64,000 bases of DNA from Streptomyces venezuelae (lineage in GTDB: Bacteria > Actinomycetota > Actinomycetes > Streptomycetales > Streptomycetaceae): positions 5,890,001 to 5,954,000 of the forward strand of contig NZ_CP029191.1 in assembly GCF_008642335.1 (NCBI RefSeq). The letters are read 5' to 3'. Below, one piece after another: positions 15,946 to 24,627 of the stretch (its first letter is position 1; each line of letters begins with the position of its first letter). The notes beneath the pieces were generated by a model. The model ran no database searches. It saw only the letters and a program-made list of their open reading frames with translations, and had not been told where the DNA came from. Position numbers and translations under genes: made by a program.

Positions 15946-18900
15946 TCAGTTTTTGCACGGAGGCGGGAGCACCTTCTGCTTCTTCTTGTTGTTGATCATC
16001 TTCTCCTGTACCAGCCTGGTCAGGTCGTTTTCCTTCACAGTGTTGGACGGGTACGAGGCCTGCACGTGGCCATGGTAGATCTCCTTGACGATCTTGCCGT
16101 TCTTGTCGGTGACGTACTCGTGACGATCGAGGACCACAATCTCGTTGTTCACGTGGTCCACACCGACGCGACGGAATTTGGCCGGGTTGGTTCCGTCGCC
16201 CAGGGGGATGGACCGGTCCAGCGCTGCCTGTCCGTTCGCAGGCCTCCGGCCGATCTCGCCCTTGGCCGACGAACTGCTCCCAGAGCCATGCTTGCTGTAC
16301 GACGAGTCGTCGTAGATGCGCGTCGGCTCGTCACTCTCGAGGCCGAGCGGGTCGCTCCACCGCAGAGGATTGTCGACGTACGCGTGATGGTTCGGCGCCG
16401 GGACCAGGCCGAGCGGGTCGGGGGAGAGATAGCTTGCCGTGTCCGGGTCGTAGTAGCGGGACAGGTTGTAGTGCAGGCCCGTCTCCGGGTCGCGGTACTG
16501 GCCCGGAAAGGCCAGCGGGCACAGGCCGCTGTCGTCGTCGGCCAGCGGCTTTCCCCACAGGCTGGTCGCGGAGCGCCAGGCGATCGAACCGTCCTCCCCG
16601 ACGAGTTCGTTCGGGGTGCCGACGAGGTCGGTGACGATCGCATAGAACTGCCTGCTGATCTCGTCCGGATCGGCTGTGCGCCACCGGCTGCGCACCTGGG
16701 CTGCCGCCCGGTGGGTGCCGGGCTCCCAGTCCCAGGTGTCGGTCTCCGTCAGGTCGCCACGGAGCGACCGCTGTTCCGCGAGGTTGACGCCGTCCCAGGT
16801 GAAGAGGGTCTCGTCGGCGACCGAACCGTCGTCGTCGACGCGTACCTTGGCGGTGCGCCGGCCGAGCACGTCGTAGCGGTACCGCCATACGCCGTTATCC
16901 GGCGTCCGGGCCTCGGTGAGCCGGTCGTCGGCGTCCCAGGCGTACGTCCAGATCCGGCGAAGGCCCGACAACGTCCGTCGGATCACGCGGATCACGCGCC
17001 CCTGGGCGTCGTGCTCGTACGTGGAGCGGCCCGCCGAGGTGACGCGCGTTCCGGAGTGCCGCGCCGGGCCCTGTGCGTCCTGGCCGCCGGGGGCCGGGTG
17101 GGATGCGGCGGTGAGGTTGCCGAGATCGTCGTAGGCGTAGGTCTCGGTCCAGGTCTTCGCGGATACCCGGGTGACGCGGCCCGCGGGGTCGAGGTCGAAC
17201 GTGCGGGCGCCTGCCAGTCGGTCCGCGATCCCGGTCAGGTATCCGTCCGCGCGATAGGCGTAGGAGCGGGACTGCCGCACCGCACCGTCGCCACCCGTGC
17301 GCGCCCGGACGGTCTGCTCGACGAGGCGGTGCCCCGCGTCCCAGGACTGCGTCAGGGTGGCGGCGGGGCCCAGGCCGCGAGCGGTCTCCCGGCCGGCCGC
17401 GTCATACGCGAAGGTCAGCTCGCCACCCGCGGTGACCAGCGAGGTGGGCAGACCGACGGAGTCGTATGCCCAGCGCGAGGTGGCGCCGGAGGGCGTGGTC
17501 CGGCGGACCCGCCGACCCAGTACGTCGTACTCGCTGGTGACGGTCCGGCCGTCGACGGCCTCGGCGACGATCCGGCCGGCCACGTCATAGGCGTAGGTGA
17601 CGCTGCCGAGGGCGCTCGTCGCCTCCAGAAGGCGTCCGGCGGGGTCGTAGCGCAACGAGGTGACCGTGCCGTCGTCGGTGCTCATGGTCACCATCCGGCC
17701 CGCGGTGTCACGGGTCATCCGCACCGTCTGGCCGGAGCCGTTGGTGCGCTCGACCTGGCGTCCGGTCGGGTCGCAGCGGTAGGTGAGCGTGCGACCGTCG
17801 AAGTCGGTCTCGCCGATCAGCGTGCCCGCCGCGTCGTAGCGGTAGCTCCACGCGTCGCCCCGCGGATTGTGCACGGTCGTGAGTCGCAGCTCGGTGTCGT
17901 GCGAGAAGCGGTAACGGGTGCCGTCCGGGTCGGTCCGGGCGCTGGGCAGGTCGAACGCCCCGTACTCGAACTCGGTGGTGGTCCCGGCCGCATCGCGGTA
18001 TGCGGTGAGGTTGCCCTCCGCGTCGTACCTCCATGTCTCTCGCCCGCCGTCGGCGCGCTCACGCCACAGGAGCAGCCCCTCGGTGTTCCAGCTCTGGCGG
18101 ACGGTCCCACCGACCGGGTCGTGGATCTCCACGGCACGGCCGAATACGTCCCTGCGCACGGAGACGACGCTGCCGCGCGGATCGACGACCCGCACCGGCA
18201 GGCCCGCCTCGTCGTTCTCGTACCGGGTCGTGTTGCCGAGCGCGTCGGTCTCGGCGATCCGGTGTCCGCGCTCGTCGTAGTGGTACGAGGTCACCGCGCC
18301 CTGCGGGTCGGTGCTGGTGAGCAGATTGCCCCGGTCGTCGTACGCGCCTTCCCAGCGTGCGCCGTCGGCCTGTGTGATGGCGACCGGCAGGACACCGTCC
18401 GCGTACTCGACATGGACGCTGGTGCCGTCAGGGCGGTCCATGCGCAGCGGTTGTCCGTGTGCGTCGAGGGTGTAGCGCGTCGTGCGGCCCAGCTCGTCGG
18501 TACGAGACAGCAGGTGTCCACGGGCATCGTGCTCGGTGTGCACGGTGAAGCCCAGTGGGTCGACGACACGGGTGAGGTGGAGCCGCTCGTCGTGGTGGTA
18601 CTCGGTGGTGTGGCCGAGCGAGTCGGTGTAGCGGGTGACGCGGTGGTCGGAGTCGTAGCCGATGACGCAGCTGAGGGCGGAGTCGGCGCCCTCCCCGCGT
18701 ATGCAGCGGTCGTCCTCGTCGTAGGTGAAGCGGTACCAATAACCGTTGCGGTCGGTCCAGGACGTGATGCGGGCGTGCGCGTCGTAACTGAGCCGGTAAG
18801 GCAGGCCGGACGAGTTGTGGATCTCGCTCAAGTTGCCGGCGGCGTCATACCGGTAACGCATCAACGTCCTGCCGTTGGGACCGTACCCGGGGTCGCGCAG

Positions 18901-20487
18901 GCGCAGTCCGGTCACCCGGCCGTCGTCGGTGTCGACGTCGACGTGGTAGCCGCCCGAATGACGCACGGCCACGGGTGTGCCGTGGGCGGCACGGTCGATG
19001 TCGACGCGATGGCCGTTCTGGTCCGTCACCGCGGCGAGCGGCATGGTGAACGCCTCGTCGGCGGCCACCGCGCGGCGGGTCGGCGCGAAGTGGCGGGTGT
19101 GGCCGCTTTCCGGGTCGGTGACGCGGATGGGGGTGCCGGGGGCGCCGTCCCAGTCCAGAGGCCAGCGCGGACCCGCCACCGGCAGGACAGAGGCGCCGGG
19201 CGCGGGCACCGGGTAGCGGAGGATCATGCCGTCCTCGGTGGCGAACAGCACCCCTTCATGGTCCAGTTCGAGACGTTCGTCCAGCGTGGAGGCCCAGGAG
19301 GGGCCGAAGCAGCGGCCCGAGAAGTAGCTCGACAGGTGGGTGCGGCGCAGGGCCAGCGGGAGCAGGCCTGGCAGTTCGACGTCGGTCTTCTCCATGATCA
19401 TTTCGCCGGAGATCATGTCGACGGGGTCGCCGTTCTTGCAGCGGGCCTTGGCGGGCTTGCTCGTCGCCACGTCGTCCGCGCCGCGCCGCAGGCCGTTCTT
19501 GAGGCCTTTGGCCATGCCCTTGAGGCCCTTCAGCCCCTTGCCGAGTTTGGCGGCGGTGGTGATCCCCTTCATGCCGGGGACGCAGTCCATGGCGGCGAAC
19601 GCCACGTCCATGAGGGTGGCTTGTCCTTTTGCGTATTTGCTCAAGGTGTCGGCCAGCACGATGGCACCCGCGACGATGACGATGGCGGCGAGGATCGGGC
19701 CGCCGACGATCATCGCGATCACACCGACCACGGCGACGACGACCTTGCAGACGGCGACGATGGTGTCCCAGTTGTCGGAGACCCAGTCGCCGATCTCCTC
19801 CCACCACTTGCGGTTCCTGATGCCCGCGTCGGAGGCCTCGTCGATCTTCTTCTTCGCGGTGCCCGCGGCCTCCTCGCGCATCTTGCGCGCGTCGGCGGCC
19901 ATCTTCTTCGCCGCCTCCAGCGCACTCTTCGCGGAGTCCACGTCACCCTGCGCGGACTTCTGCGCCTTCTCGGCGGAGTGCGCGTTGCGGGTGGCGGCCT
20001 TGACCTTGTCCTCGTCCGGCTTGGGCACGTCCTTGCCGCCGCCCGGCTTGTCCTTGTACTTGTCCGCTTCCTTGCCCGCCCGCTCCACCCAGGAATCGGC
20101 CGAGGAGAGCCGGGACTTGGCGCTGCTCAGGTCGGCCTGCGCCTCACGGCCCTTGACCAGCGCCTTGTCGGCCAGCGACTGGGCACGCTCCAGCTCCGGC
20201 CAGTACGCGGACAGCGCGTCGCCCGCCATCTCGTAGCTCTTCTTGAGCTTCTTCAGCTTGCTGGGCGCGTCCTCGAACTTCTCCGTGAAGGCGTCCGCGG
20301 TCTTGCCCACCCACTTCAGGATGGCCTCATCGCCCGCCATCCCCTTGATGTCCCGCAGGACCCTGCCCACGTCGTCCGCGAAGTCGTGGAGGTTCTTCGC
20401 CAGCGACCGCACCCGGTGCGGATCACCCGGCGTCGGATCCTCGTCCAAGTCCAGGACATGCCAATCCTTCGGCCTGTGTCCCGCCAT
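15946..20487 (-). CDS. Rhs-repeat polymorphic toxin with T7SS-type N-terminus
   Basis: A 1513-residue protein in clear modules. Residues 1-230 are helical, WXG-like and Lys/Ala-rich, the kind of N-terminus tied to type VII export. Two membrane segments sit at about 243-283. A DUF6531-type entry (GDPVDMISGEMIMEKTDVELPG) follows, then more than 25 YD repeats (for example YRYDAAGNL, YTYDEDD-like units). The Rhs core ends with SPDPLGLVPAPNHHAYVDNP and DPLGLE, the autoprocessing signature. The last 129 residues are a separate toxin tip with RPANGQAALDRS, RRVGVD, NEIVVLDRHE and HGHV, ending in a Lys-rich tail. Its coding DNA is visibly less GC-rich than the rest. I cannot name the toxin family; a small ribonuclease-like fold is a guess. 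An immunity candidate follows 27 bases downstream. Confidence 0.88.
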   Translation of the reverse strand: MAGHRPKDWHVLDLDEDPTPGDPHRVRSLAKNLHDFADDVGRVLRDIKGMAGDEAILKWVGKTADAFTEKFEDAPSKLKKLKKSYEMAGDALSAYWPELERAQSLADKALVKGREAQADLSSAKSRLSSADSWVERAGKEADKYKDKPGGGKDVPKPDEDKVKAATRNAHSAEKAQKSAQGDVDSAKSALEAAKKMAADARKMREEAAGTAKKKIDEASDAGIRNRKWWEEIGDWVSDNWDTIVAVCKVVVAVVGVIAMIVGGPILAAIVIVAGAIVLADTLSKYAKGQATLMDVAFAAMDCVPGMKGITTAAKLGKGLKGLKGMAKGLKNGLRRGADDVATSKPAKARCKNGDPVDMISGEMIMEKTDVELPGLLPLALRRTHLSSYFSGRCFGPSWASTLDERLELDHEGVLFATEDGMILRYPVPAPGASVLPVAGPRWPLDWDGAPGTPIRVTDPESGHTRHFAPTRRAVAADEAFTMPLAAVTDQNGHRVDIDRAAHGTPVAVRHSGGYHVDVDTDDGRVTGLRLRDPGYGPNGRTLMRYRYDAAGNLSEIHNSSGLPYRLSYDAHARITSWTDRNGYWYRFTYDEDDRCIRGEGADSALSCVIGYDSDHRVTRYTDSLGHTTEYHHDERLHLTRVVDPLGFTVHTEHDARGHLLSRTDELGRTTRYTLDAHGQPLRMDRPDGTSVHVEYADGVLPVAITQADGARWEGAYDDRGNLLTSTDPQGAVTSYHYDERGHRIAETDALGNTTRYENDEAGLPVRVVDPRGSVVSVRRDVFGRAVEIHDPVGGTVRQSWNTEGLLLWRERADGGRETWRYDAEGNLTAYRDAAGTTTEFEYGAFDLPSARTDPDGTRYRFSHDTELRLTTVHNPRGDAWSYRYDAAGTLIGETDFDGRTLTYRCDPTGRQVERTNGSGQTVRMTRDTAGRMVTMSTDDGTVTSLRYDPAGRLLEATSALGSVTYAYDVAGRIVAEAVDGRTVTSEYDVLGRRVRRTTPSGATSRWAYDSVGLPTSLVTAGGELTFAYDAAGRETARGLGPAATLTQSWDAGHRLVEQTVRARTGGDGAVRQSRSYAYRADGYLTGIADRLAGARTFDLDPAGRVTRVSAKTWTETYAYDDLGNLTAASHPAPGGQDAQGPARHSGTRVTSAGRSTYEHDAQGRVIRVIRRTLSGLRRIWTYAWDADDRLTEARTPDNGVWRYRYDVLGRRTAKVRVDDDGSVADETLFTWDGVNLAEQRSLRGDLTETDTWDWEPGTHRAAAQVRSRWRTADPDEISRQFYAIVTDLVGTPNELVGEDGSIAWRSATSLWGKPLADDDSGLCPLAFPGQYRDPETGLHYNLSRYYDPDTASYLSPDPLGLVPAPNHHAYVDNPLRWSDPLGLESDEPTRIYDDSSYSKHGSGSSSSAKGEIGRRPANGQAALDRSIPLGDGTNPAKFRRVGVDHVNNEIVVLDRHEYVTDKNGKIVKEIYHGHVQASYPSNTVKENDLTRLVQEKMINNKKKQKVLPPPCKN

Positions 20488-20597
20488 CGTGCAACCCCCG
20501 TCACGCCTTACTCACCAAGAACCCGCGTACGGACGAACGTACAAGCTTCGGCTGTTTGGTGGAAACGCGACGGGGCACGGCGTCAGGACTCCGGAGC

Positions 20598-21755
20598 TCA
20601 AGGTCGGAGTGCGGCTTCCACTATGCGCTGGGTGACCGGGTTCGCCTCCATGCCCTTCGCGTCGGTCGCGTTGACCGAGTAGACGAGGGTGCGGGAGCCG
20701 TTCTCGGTGGAGGCGATGATGTTCGTGTAGCCGTAGCGCGCACCCGTCTTGAACCAGTACGTCTTCCCGTTGATGTCCATGGTCTGCAGGCCCGCAGCGA
20801 AGGTGGGCTTCGCGGGAGCGTTCGGCCCGAGACGGGGGAGGGTGAACATCTCCTTCAGTTGCGGCTGCGGCACGACCTTTCCCGCGAACAGCGCCTGGGT
20901 GAACGTCTCCAGGTCGGCCGTGGAGGAGATCATGTCGCCGGCCGCGAACCGGTCGTACTGGGTCCACACGGTGGCGTCGACCAGGCGGGTGGTGCCGTCC
21001 GGCTGCTCCTGCTTCTGGTAGCCGCGGTTGTGCGGGCCGCGGATGTGGAGGTCCTTGCCGGGGAAGTAGGTGTCGCGCATGCGGAGCGGGTGGAAGATCC
21101 GCCGGGCCGCCTGGTGGGCGTACGTGTCTCCGGTGACCTTCTCGATCAGCAGGCCCAGCACGGTGTAGTGGATGTTGCGGTAGTGCTGCTCGGCGCCCGG
21201 GTCGTGCTCGGGGCCCTTGGCTATCGCGGAGTCGAGGACGGTCCGGGGGTCCAGCGTGTCGTAGCGGTGGGCGAACACGTCGTCGAAGCCGTCGCCATTC
21301 TTGAGGCCGCTCGTGTAGTTGAGGAGGCTGCGGACCGGGATGGGGTCGAACTCCGCCGTGAACAGGCCCGGCAGGTAGTGCTGCACGGGTCGGTCGAGGT
21401 CGATCGTGCCCTCGGCGGCCAGTTGCAGCACCATGGCCGCCGTCACGATCTTTGTCGTCGACCCGGCGCGCAGTCGGCCGTGCGGATCCGCCTTGCGGTG
21501 CGTGACCAGGTCGTGCACGCCGGAACTGCCGCGCCAGGTCCCGTCCGTGCCGCCGACCCGGACGAGCGCGGCGGTCGCGTCGGCGTTCGGCAGCCCCTTG
21601 ATCGCGTCCCGCAGGAGCTTGTCGTTCGGTCTGTTCGACGTCGACGGGGCGTCCGTCGCAGCGTGCGAGGGGTATGCGAGCGCCGGGGCGGCCGCCGCGC
21701 CGGTCAGCCCGAGGACGAGGGCGGCGGCGACGGCGGCACGGGCGGGAACCTTCAC
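20598..21755 (-). CDS. Secreted serine hydrolase / D-alanyl-D-alanine carboxypeptidase-like
   Basis: A 385-residue protein with a Sec signal peptide (KVPARAAVAAALVLGLTGAAAAPALA, cut after about residue 27). The class C beta-lactamase/DD-peptidase fold shows Ser-x-x-Lys as STTK and Tyr-x-Asn as YRN (HYRNIHYTVLG). It probably acts outside the membrane on D-amino peptides or esters. It is read in the same direction as the Rhs gene upstream of it on the plus-strand map, with 110 bases between. Substrate cannot be told from sequence; a paralogue without a signal peptide is at 53189-54325. Confidence 0.85.
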   Translation of the reverse strand: MKVPARAAVAAALVLGLTGAAAAPALAYPSHAATDAPSTSNRPNDKLLRDAIKGLPNADATAALVRVGGTDGTWRGSSGVHDLVTHRKADPHGRLRAGSTTKIVTAAMVLQLAAEGTIDLDRPVQHYLPGLFTAEFDPIPVRSLLNYTSGLKNGDGFDDVFAHRYDTLDPRTVLDSAIAKGPEHDPGAEQHYRNIHYTVLGLLIEKVTGDTYAHQAARRIFHPLRMRDTYFPGKDLHIRGPHNRGYQKQEQPDGTTRLVDATVWTQYDRFAAGDMISSTADLETFTQALFAGKVVPQPQLKEMFTLPRLGPNAPAKPTFAAGLQTMDINGKTYWFKTGARYGYTNIIASTENGSRTLVYSVNATDAKGMEANPVTQRIVEAALRP

Positions 21756-21916
21756 GGTGACTCCTGGGACGGGTTCGACGGGATGTGGTCACATCCTGGC
21801 GAGCGCCCCGGGGGCGGTGGATCGTCAGTGGGGAGGGCTCTGTCCCGGGAAGCTGTCGGGGGCCAACGGGGCTCGGAGTCGGGGGTGTTGGAAGGGGAGT
21901 CCCCTAGGGGGTGGCG

Positions 21917-22597
21917 CTAGGGCCGGCGAAGGCCGTGCAGCGTTTCGATGCGGTTCGTCGTGATCGCGTCGGTGCCCGCGGCGATCAGGCGGCGCATCGA
22001 GCGGCGTGTGTCCGGGGTCCAGGCCGAGACGAGCAGGCCCTGGCGGTGTACGTGGAGCGTCAGTTCGCGGTCGACCAGCGGGAAGCGGAAGTTGAGCCAG
22101 CGCGGCTTCACCGCGTCCAGGAGGACGGGGCGGGGCGGGGCCAGGGTCGTCCAGGTCAGCGCGATCTCCGCGGCCGGATCCGCCTCGCGCACGGCGAGCA
22201 TCGTCCGCCCGCCCGCGCAGTAGTACACCCGCTCCGCCGCGCCGCACTCCGCGACGACCCCGACGACCGTGCGCACGGCGTCGTACGTCGCCCCCGGCAG
22301 GTCGATCATGAGCCGGTGCCCCTCGGTGGCCGCGAGGGCCGCGGCGAGGGTCGGGACGCCGCCCTCGGTGAGGCCTTCGACCTCCGCGGAGGACAGGGCG
22401 GCGAGCGGCCGCTCGTACCCCCACAGGCGCTTCAGGGTCGGGTCGTGCAGCAGGACGGGTACGCCGTCCCCGGTCAGGCGGACGTCGATCTCCACCGCGT
22501 CCGCGCCCCGCTCGAACGCGGAGCGCAGGGACGGGAGGGTGTTCTCACGAACGCGGTAGGGATCGCCTCGGTGGGCCACAGCAGTCACGGTGCGCAT
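21917..22597 (-). CDS. Glycerophosphodiester phosphodiesterase
   Basis: A 226-residue GDPD-fold protein. The N-terminus AHRGDPYRVRENTLPSLRSAFERGADAVEIDVRLTGDGVPVLLHDP contains the catalytic and metal ligands of the family: His-Arg-Gly, Glu-Asn-Thr, Glu-x-Asp and the second His of HDP. It would hydrolyse glycerophosphodiesters to glycerol 3-phosphate and an alcohol. No signal peptide, so cytoplasmic. The later part (LLVSAWTPDTRRSMRRLIAAGTDAITTNRI) matches the family end. Upstream is a 19-bp tandem array between its start and the preceding deaminase gene. The ribosome site is weak. Confidence 0.87.
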   Translation of the reverse strand: MRTVTAVAHRGDPYRVRENTLPSLRSAFERGADAVEIDVRLTGDGVPVLLHDPTLKRLWGYERPLAALSSAEVEGLTEGGVPTLAAALAATEGHRLMIDLPGATYDAVRTVVGVVAECGAAERVYYCAGGRTMLAVREADPAAEIALTWTTLAPPRPVLLDAVKPRWLNFRFPLVDRELTLHVHRQGLLVSAWTPDTRRSMRRLIAAGTDAITTNRIETLHGLRRP

Positions 22598-22619
22598 GGG
22601 CCCATTGTGGTCACGGGAT

Positions 22620-22714
22620 GCGGATGGGTGGGTTTATTGCGGATGGGCGCGTTCGTTGCGGATGGGCGCGTTCGTTGCGGATGGGTGCGGTCGTTGCGGA
22701 TGGGCGCGTTCGTC
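22620..22714. repeat. Tandem array, five copies of a 19-bp unit
   Basis: Head-to-tail copies start at 22620, 22639, 22658, 22677 and 22696. The consensus is gcggatgggcgcgttcgtt; copies 2 and 3 are identical and the others differ at one to five positions. The array fills the gap between two minus-strand genes and its last copy reaches into the stop codon of the deaminase gene (TCA at 22713-22715). A degenerate sixth unit may lie at 22592-22610 over the start of the phosphodiesterase gene. Confidence 0.92.
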
Positions 22715-23774
22715 ACGGCGCGAGCCACGTGTCCGTGTACGTGTCGATCTCGGCGGCGATCCGCGCCTTGCCCGCCGGGTCGAGGAAGGACGCCTCGACG
22801 GCGTTCTTGGCGAGGTCCGCGATGCCGCGCTCATCGAGGCCGAGGAGACGGGCCGCCACGGCGTACTCGTTGTTCAGGTCCGTGCCGAACATCGGCGGGT
22901 CGTCGGAGTTGATCGTGACGGTCACTCCTGCCTCGACGAACTGCTTGACCGGGTGCTCGTCGAGGGTGCTGACCGCGCGGGTCGCGATGTTCGAGGTCGG
23001 GCAGACCTCCAGCGGGATGCCGTGCTCGGCCAGGTGGGCGAGGAGCTTGGGGTCCTGCGCGGACGTCGTGCCGTGCCCGATGCGCTCGGCGCCCAGGTGG
23101 ATCAGGGCGTCCCAGACGGTCTCGGGGCCCGTCGTCTCGCCGGCGTGCGGGACCGAGTGCAGGCCCGCCGCGATCGCCCGGTCGAAGTACGGCTTGAACT
23201 GCGGGCGCGGCACGCCGATCTCGGGCCCGCCGAGCCCGAAGGAGACCAGGCCCTCGGGGCGCAGCTTGTCGGTGGTGGCGAGGCGGAGCGTCTCCTCGGC
23301 CGATTCGAGTCCGGCCTCGCCGGGGATGTCGAAGCACCAGCGCATTACGGTGCCGAACTCCTTCTCGGCCGCCGTGCGGGCGTCCTCGATGGCGTCCATG
23401 AAGGCGCGGTCGTCGATGCCGCGGCGCACGGAGGAGTACGGGGTGATCGTCAGCTCGGCGTAGCGGACGTTCTGGCGCGCCATGTCGCGGGCCACCTCGT
23501 ACGTGAGGAGGCGTACGTCCTCCGGGGTGCGGATCAGGTCCACGACGGACAGGTAGACCTGGATGAAGTGCGCGAAGTCCGTGAACGTGAAGTAGTCGGC
23601 GAGCGCCTCGGGGTCGGTCGGCACCGAGGAGTCGGGGTGCCGGGCGGCCAGCTCGGAGACGATGCGGGGGGAGGCCGAGCCGACGTGGTGCACGTGCAGT
23701 TCCGCCTTGGGCAGTCCGGCGATGAAGGCGTGCGTATCTCTGGCGGGCGCGGCTGTGGTCTGCTGCTCGGTCAC
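22713..23774 (-). CDS. add: Adenosine deaminase family; probable aminofutalosine deaminase
   Basis: A 353-residue TIM-barrel amidohydrolase. Metal and catalytic motifs are all present: HVHHVGS near the N-terminus (first two His ligands), SVPHAGETTGPE (His and catalytic Glu), RIGHGT, and NSDDPPMFGT (Asp ligand). True adenosine deaminases usually read HLHLDG or HLDGS at the first site; the HVHHVGS form is what I recall for Streptomyces 6-amino-6-deoxyfutalosine deaminase (SAV2595/SCO5662 type) of the futalosine menaquinone route. Start GTG 23774 has a strong GGGGAGGAA ribosome site. Streptomycetes make menaquinone through futalosine, so the gene is likely housekeeping. Plain adenosine deaminase is the alternative. 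Confidence 0.85.
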   Translation of the reverse strand: MTEQQTTAAPARDTHAFIAGLPKAELHVHHVGSASPRIVSELAARHPDSSVPTDPEALADYFTFTDFAHFIQVYLSVVDLIRTPEDVRLLTYEVARDMARQNVRYAELTITPYSSVRRGIDDRAFMDAIEDARTAAEKEFGTVMRWCFDIPGEAGLESAEETLRLATTDKLRPEGLVSFGLGGPEIGVPRPQFKPYFDRAIAAGLHSVPHAGETTGPETVWDALIHLGAERIGHGTTSAQDPKLLAHLAEHGIPLEVCPTSNIATRAVSTLDEHPVKQFVEAGVTVTINSDDPPMFGTDLNNEYAVAARLLGLDERGIADLAKNAVEASFLDPAGKARIAAEIDTYTDTWLAP

Positions 23775-23898
23775 GGTTTCCTCCCCAGGAACGGGTTTGA
23801 TCGGCTGATCGATGGGTCGGGGATCATCGTAGGCGGCGGTCGGCGTGGGGAAAGCGAGGGCCGTAGCATGACGGAACGTACGAAAGAGGTGACCCGTC
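23775..23898. promoter_or_regulatory. Divergent promoter region, deaminase / DUF4190 gene
   Basis: A 124-base divergent gap. A TAGCAT hexamer at about 23864-23869 is a reasonable minus-10 for the plus-strand gene, which has ribosome site GAGGTG before ATG 23899. The minus-strand gene has GGGGAGGAA directly before its GTG. Confidence 0.4.
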
Positions 23899-24627
23899 AT
23901 GTCCGCGAAGTCCGAGGACGACGCCGTGCCCGACGCGGGCGGCGCGGGTGGCGCGAGGGCGCCGGAGGAACGTGATCCTTGGGCGCCGCCGGTGGAGGAC
24001 CAGCCGCGGAGTGTCCCGACAGGGGGTGCCTGGGGGTCGGTGCCGCAGCCGCCCGTGTCTCCGGTGGCCGGTGTGCCGCCCGTCGGCAACCCCTTCGCCG
24101 CGCCCGGCGAGCCGGTGCCCCCGCCGCCCGTCTCACCGGACGGGCCAGGGCAGATGCCGTACGGGTACGGGTACCCGGGTCCGGGGCAGCAGGGGTTTCA
24201 GGGGCAGCAGGGGTATGCCGGGTACCCCGGATACGGCTGGGCCGCCATGCCCATGGCTCCCGCGAACGGCATGGGCGTCACCGCGCTCGTCCTCGGGATC
24301 ATCGCCGCCGCCGGTTTCTGTCTGTGGCCGCTGGCGATCGTCCTCGGCATCCTCGCGGTGGTCTTCGGCGCGGTGGGACGCGGCAAGGCGCGGCGGGGCG
24401 AGGCGACGAACGCCGGACAGGCCCTCGCCGGGATCATCTGCGGAGCCGTGGGCATCGTCCTGGGCGTGGCGCTGCTCGTGATCCTCGTCGTCGTGCCGGA
24501 CGACGACTCGGACGACGGGTCCACGCGGGACGACGAACCGGGCTATTCGGCCGCGGCGACCTCTGCGGCTCCTGCGGCTTCGGCGGCCGCCTCCTCCGTG
24601 GGGCCGAGTCTCACCCTCCGTACGTAG
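23899..24627 (+). CDS. DUF4190 domain membrane protein with Pro/Gly-rich N-terminus
   Basis: A 242-residue protein. Residues 1-115 are disordered and Pro/Gly/Tyr/Gln-rich (YGYGYPGPGQQGFQGQQGYAGYPGY). Two membrane segments follow (GVTALVLGIIAAAGFCLWPLAIVLGILAVVFGAVGRGKARRGEATNAGQ is the DUF4190 core, then ICGAVGIVLGVALLVILVVV), and an acidic, Ala/Ser-rich exterior tail. DUF4190 proteins are common in actinobacteria and have no assigned biochemical role. The tail overlaps the 3' end of the convergent MocR gene by 17 bases. Confidence 0.8.
   Translation: MSAKSEDDAVPDAGGAGGARAPEERDPWAPPVEDQPRSVPTGGAWGSVPQPPVSPVAGVPPVGNPFAAPGEPVPPPPVSPDGPGQMPYGYGYPGPGQQGFQGQQGYAGYPGYGWAAMPMAPANGMGVTALVLGIIAAAGFCLWPLAIVLGILAVVFGAVGRGKARRGEATNAGQALAGIICGAVGIVLGVALLVILVVVPDDDSDDGSTRDDEPGYSAAATSAAPAASAAASSVGPSLTLRT

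Noticed and set aside
15634..20682. Very long open frame on the plus strand opposite the Rhs gene
   Set aside because: It mirrors the Rhs toxin coding region and has no recognisable domain, so it is a GC-bias shadow frame.
22620..22714. CRISPR-like array
   Set aside because: The 19-bp units are head-to-tail with no spacers, and no cas genes are present.
22580..22930. Repeat peptides (RMGAFVADGR-type) encoded on the plus strand over the 19-bp array
   Set aside because: They arise because three units of 19 bases equal 57 bases, a multiple of three; no start, ribosome site or domain supports a gene.
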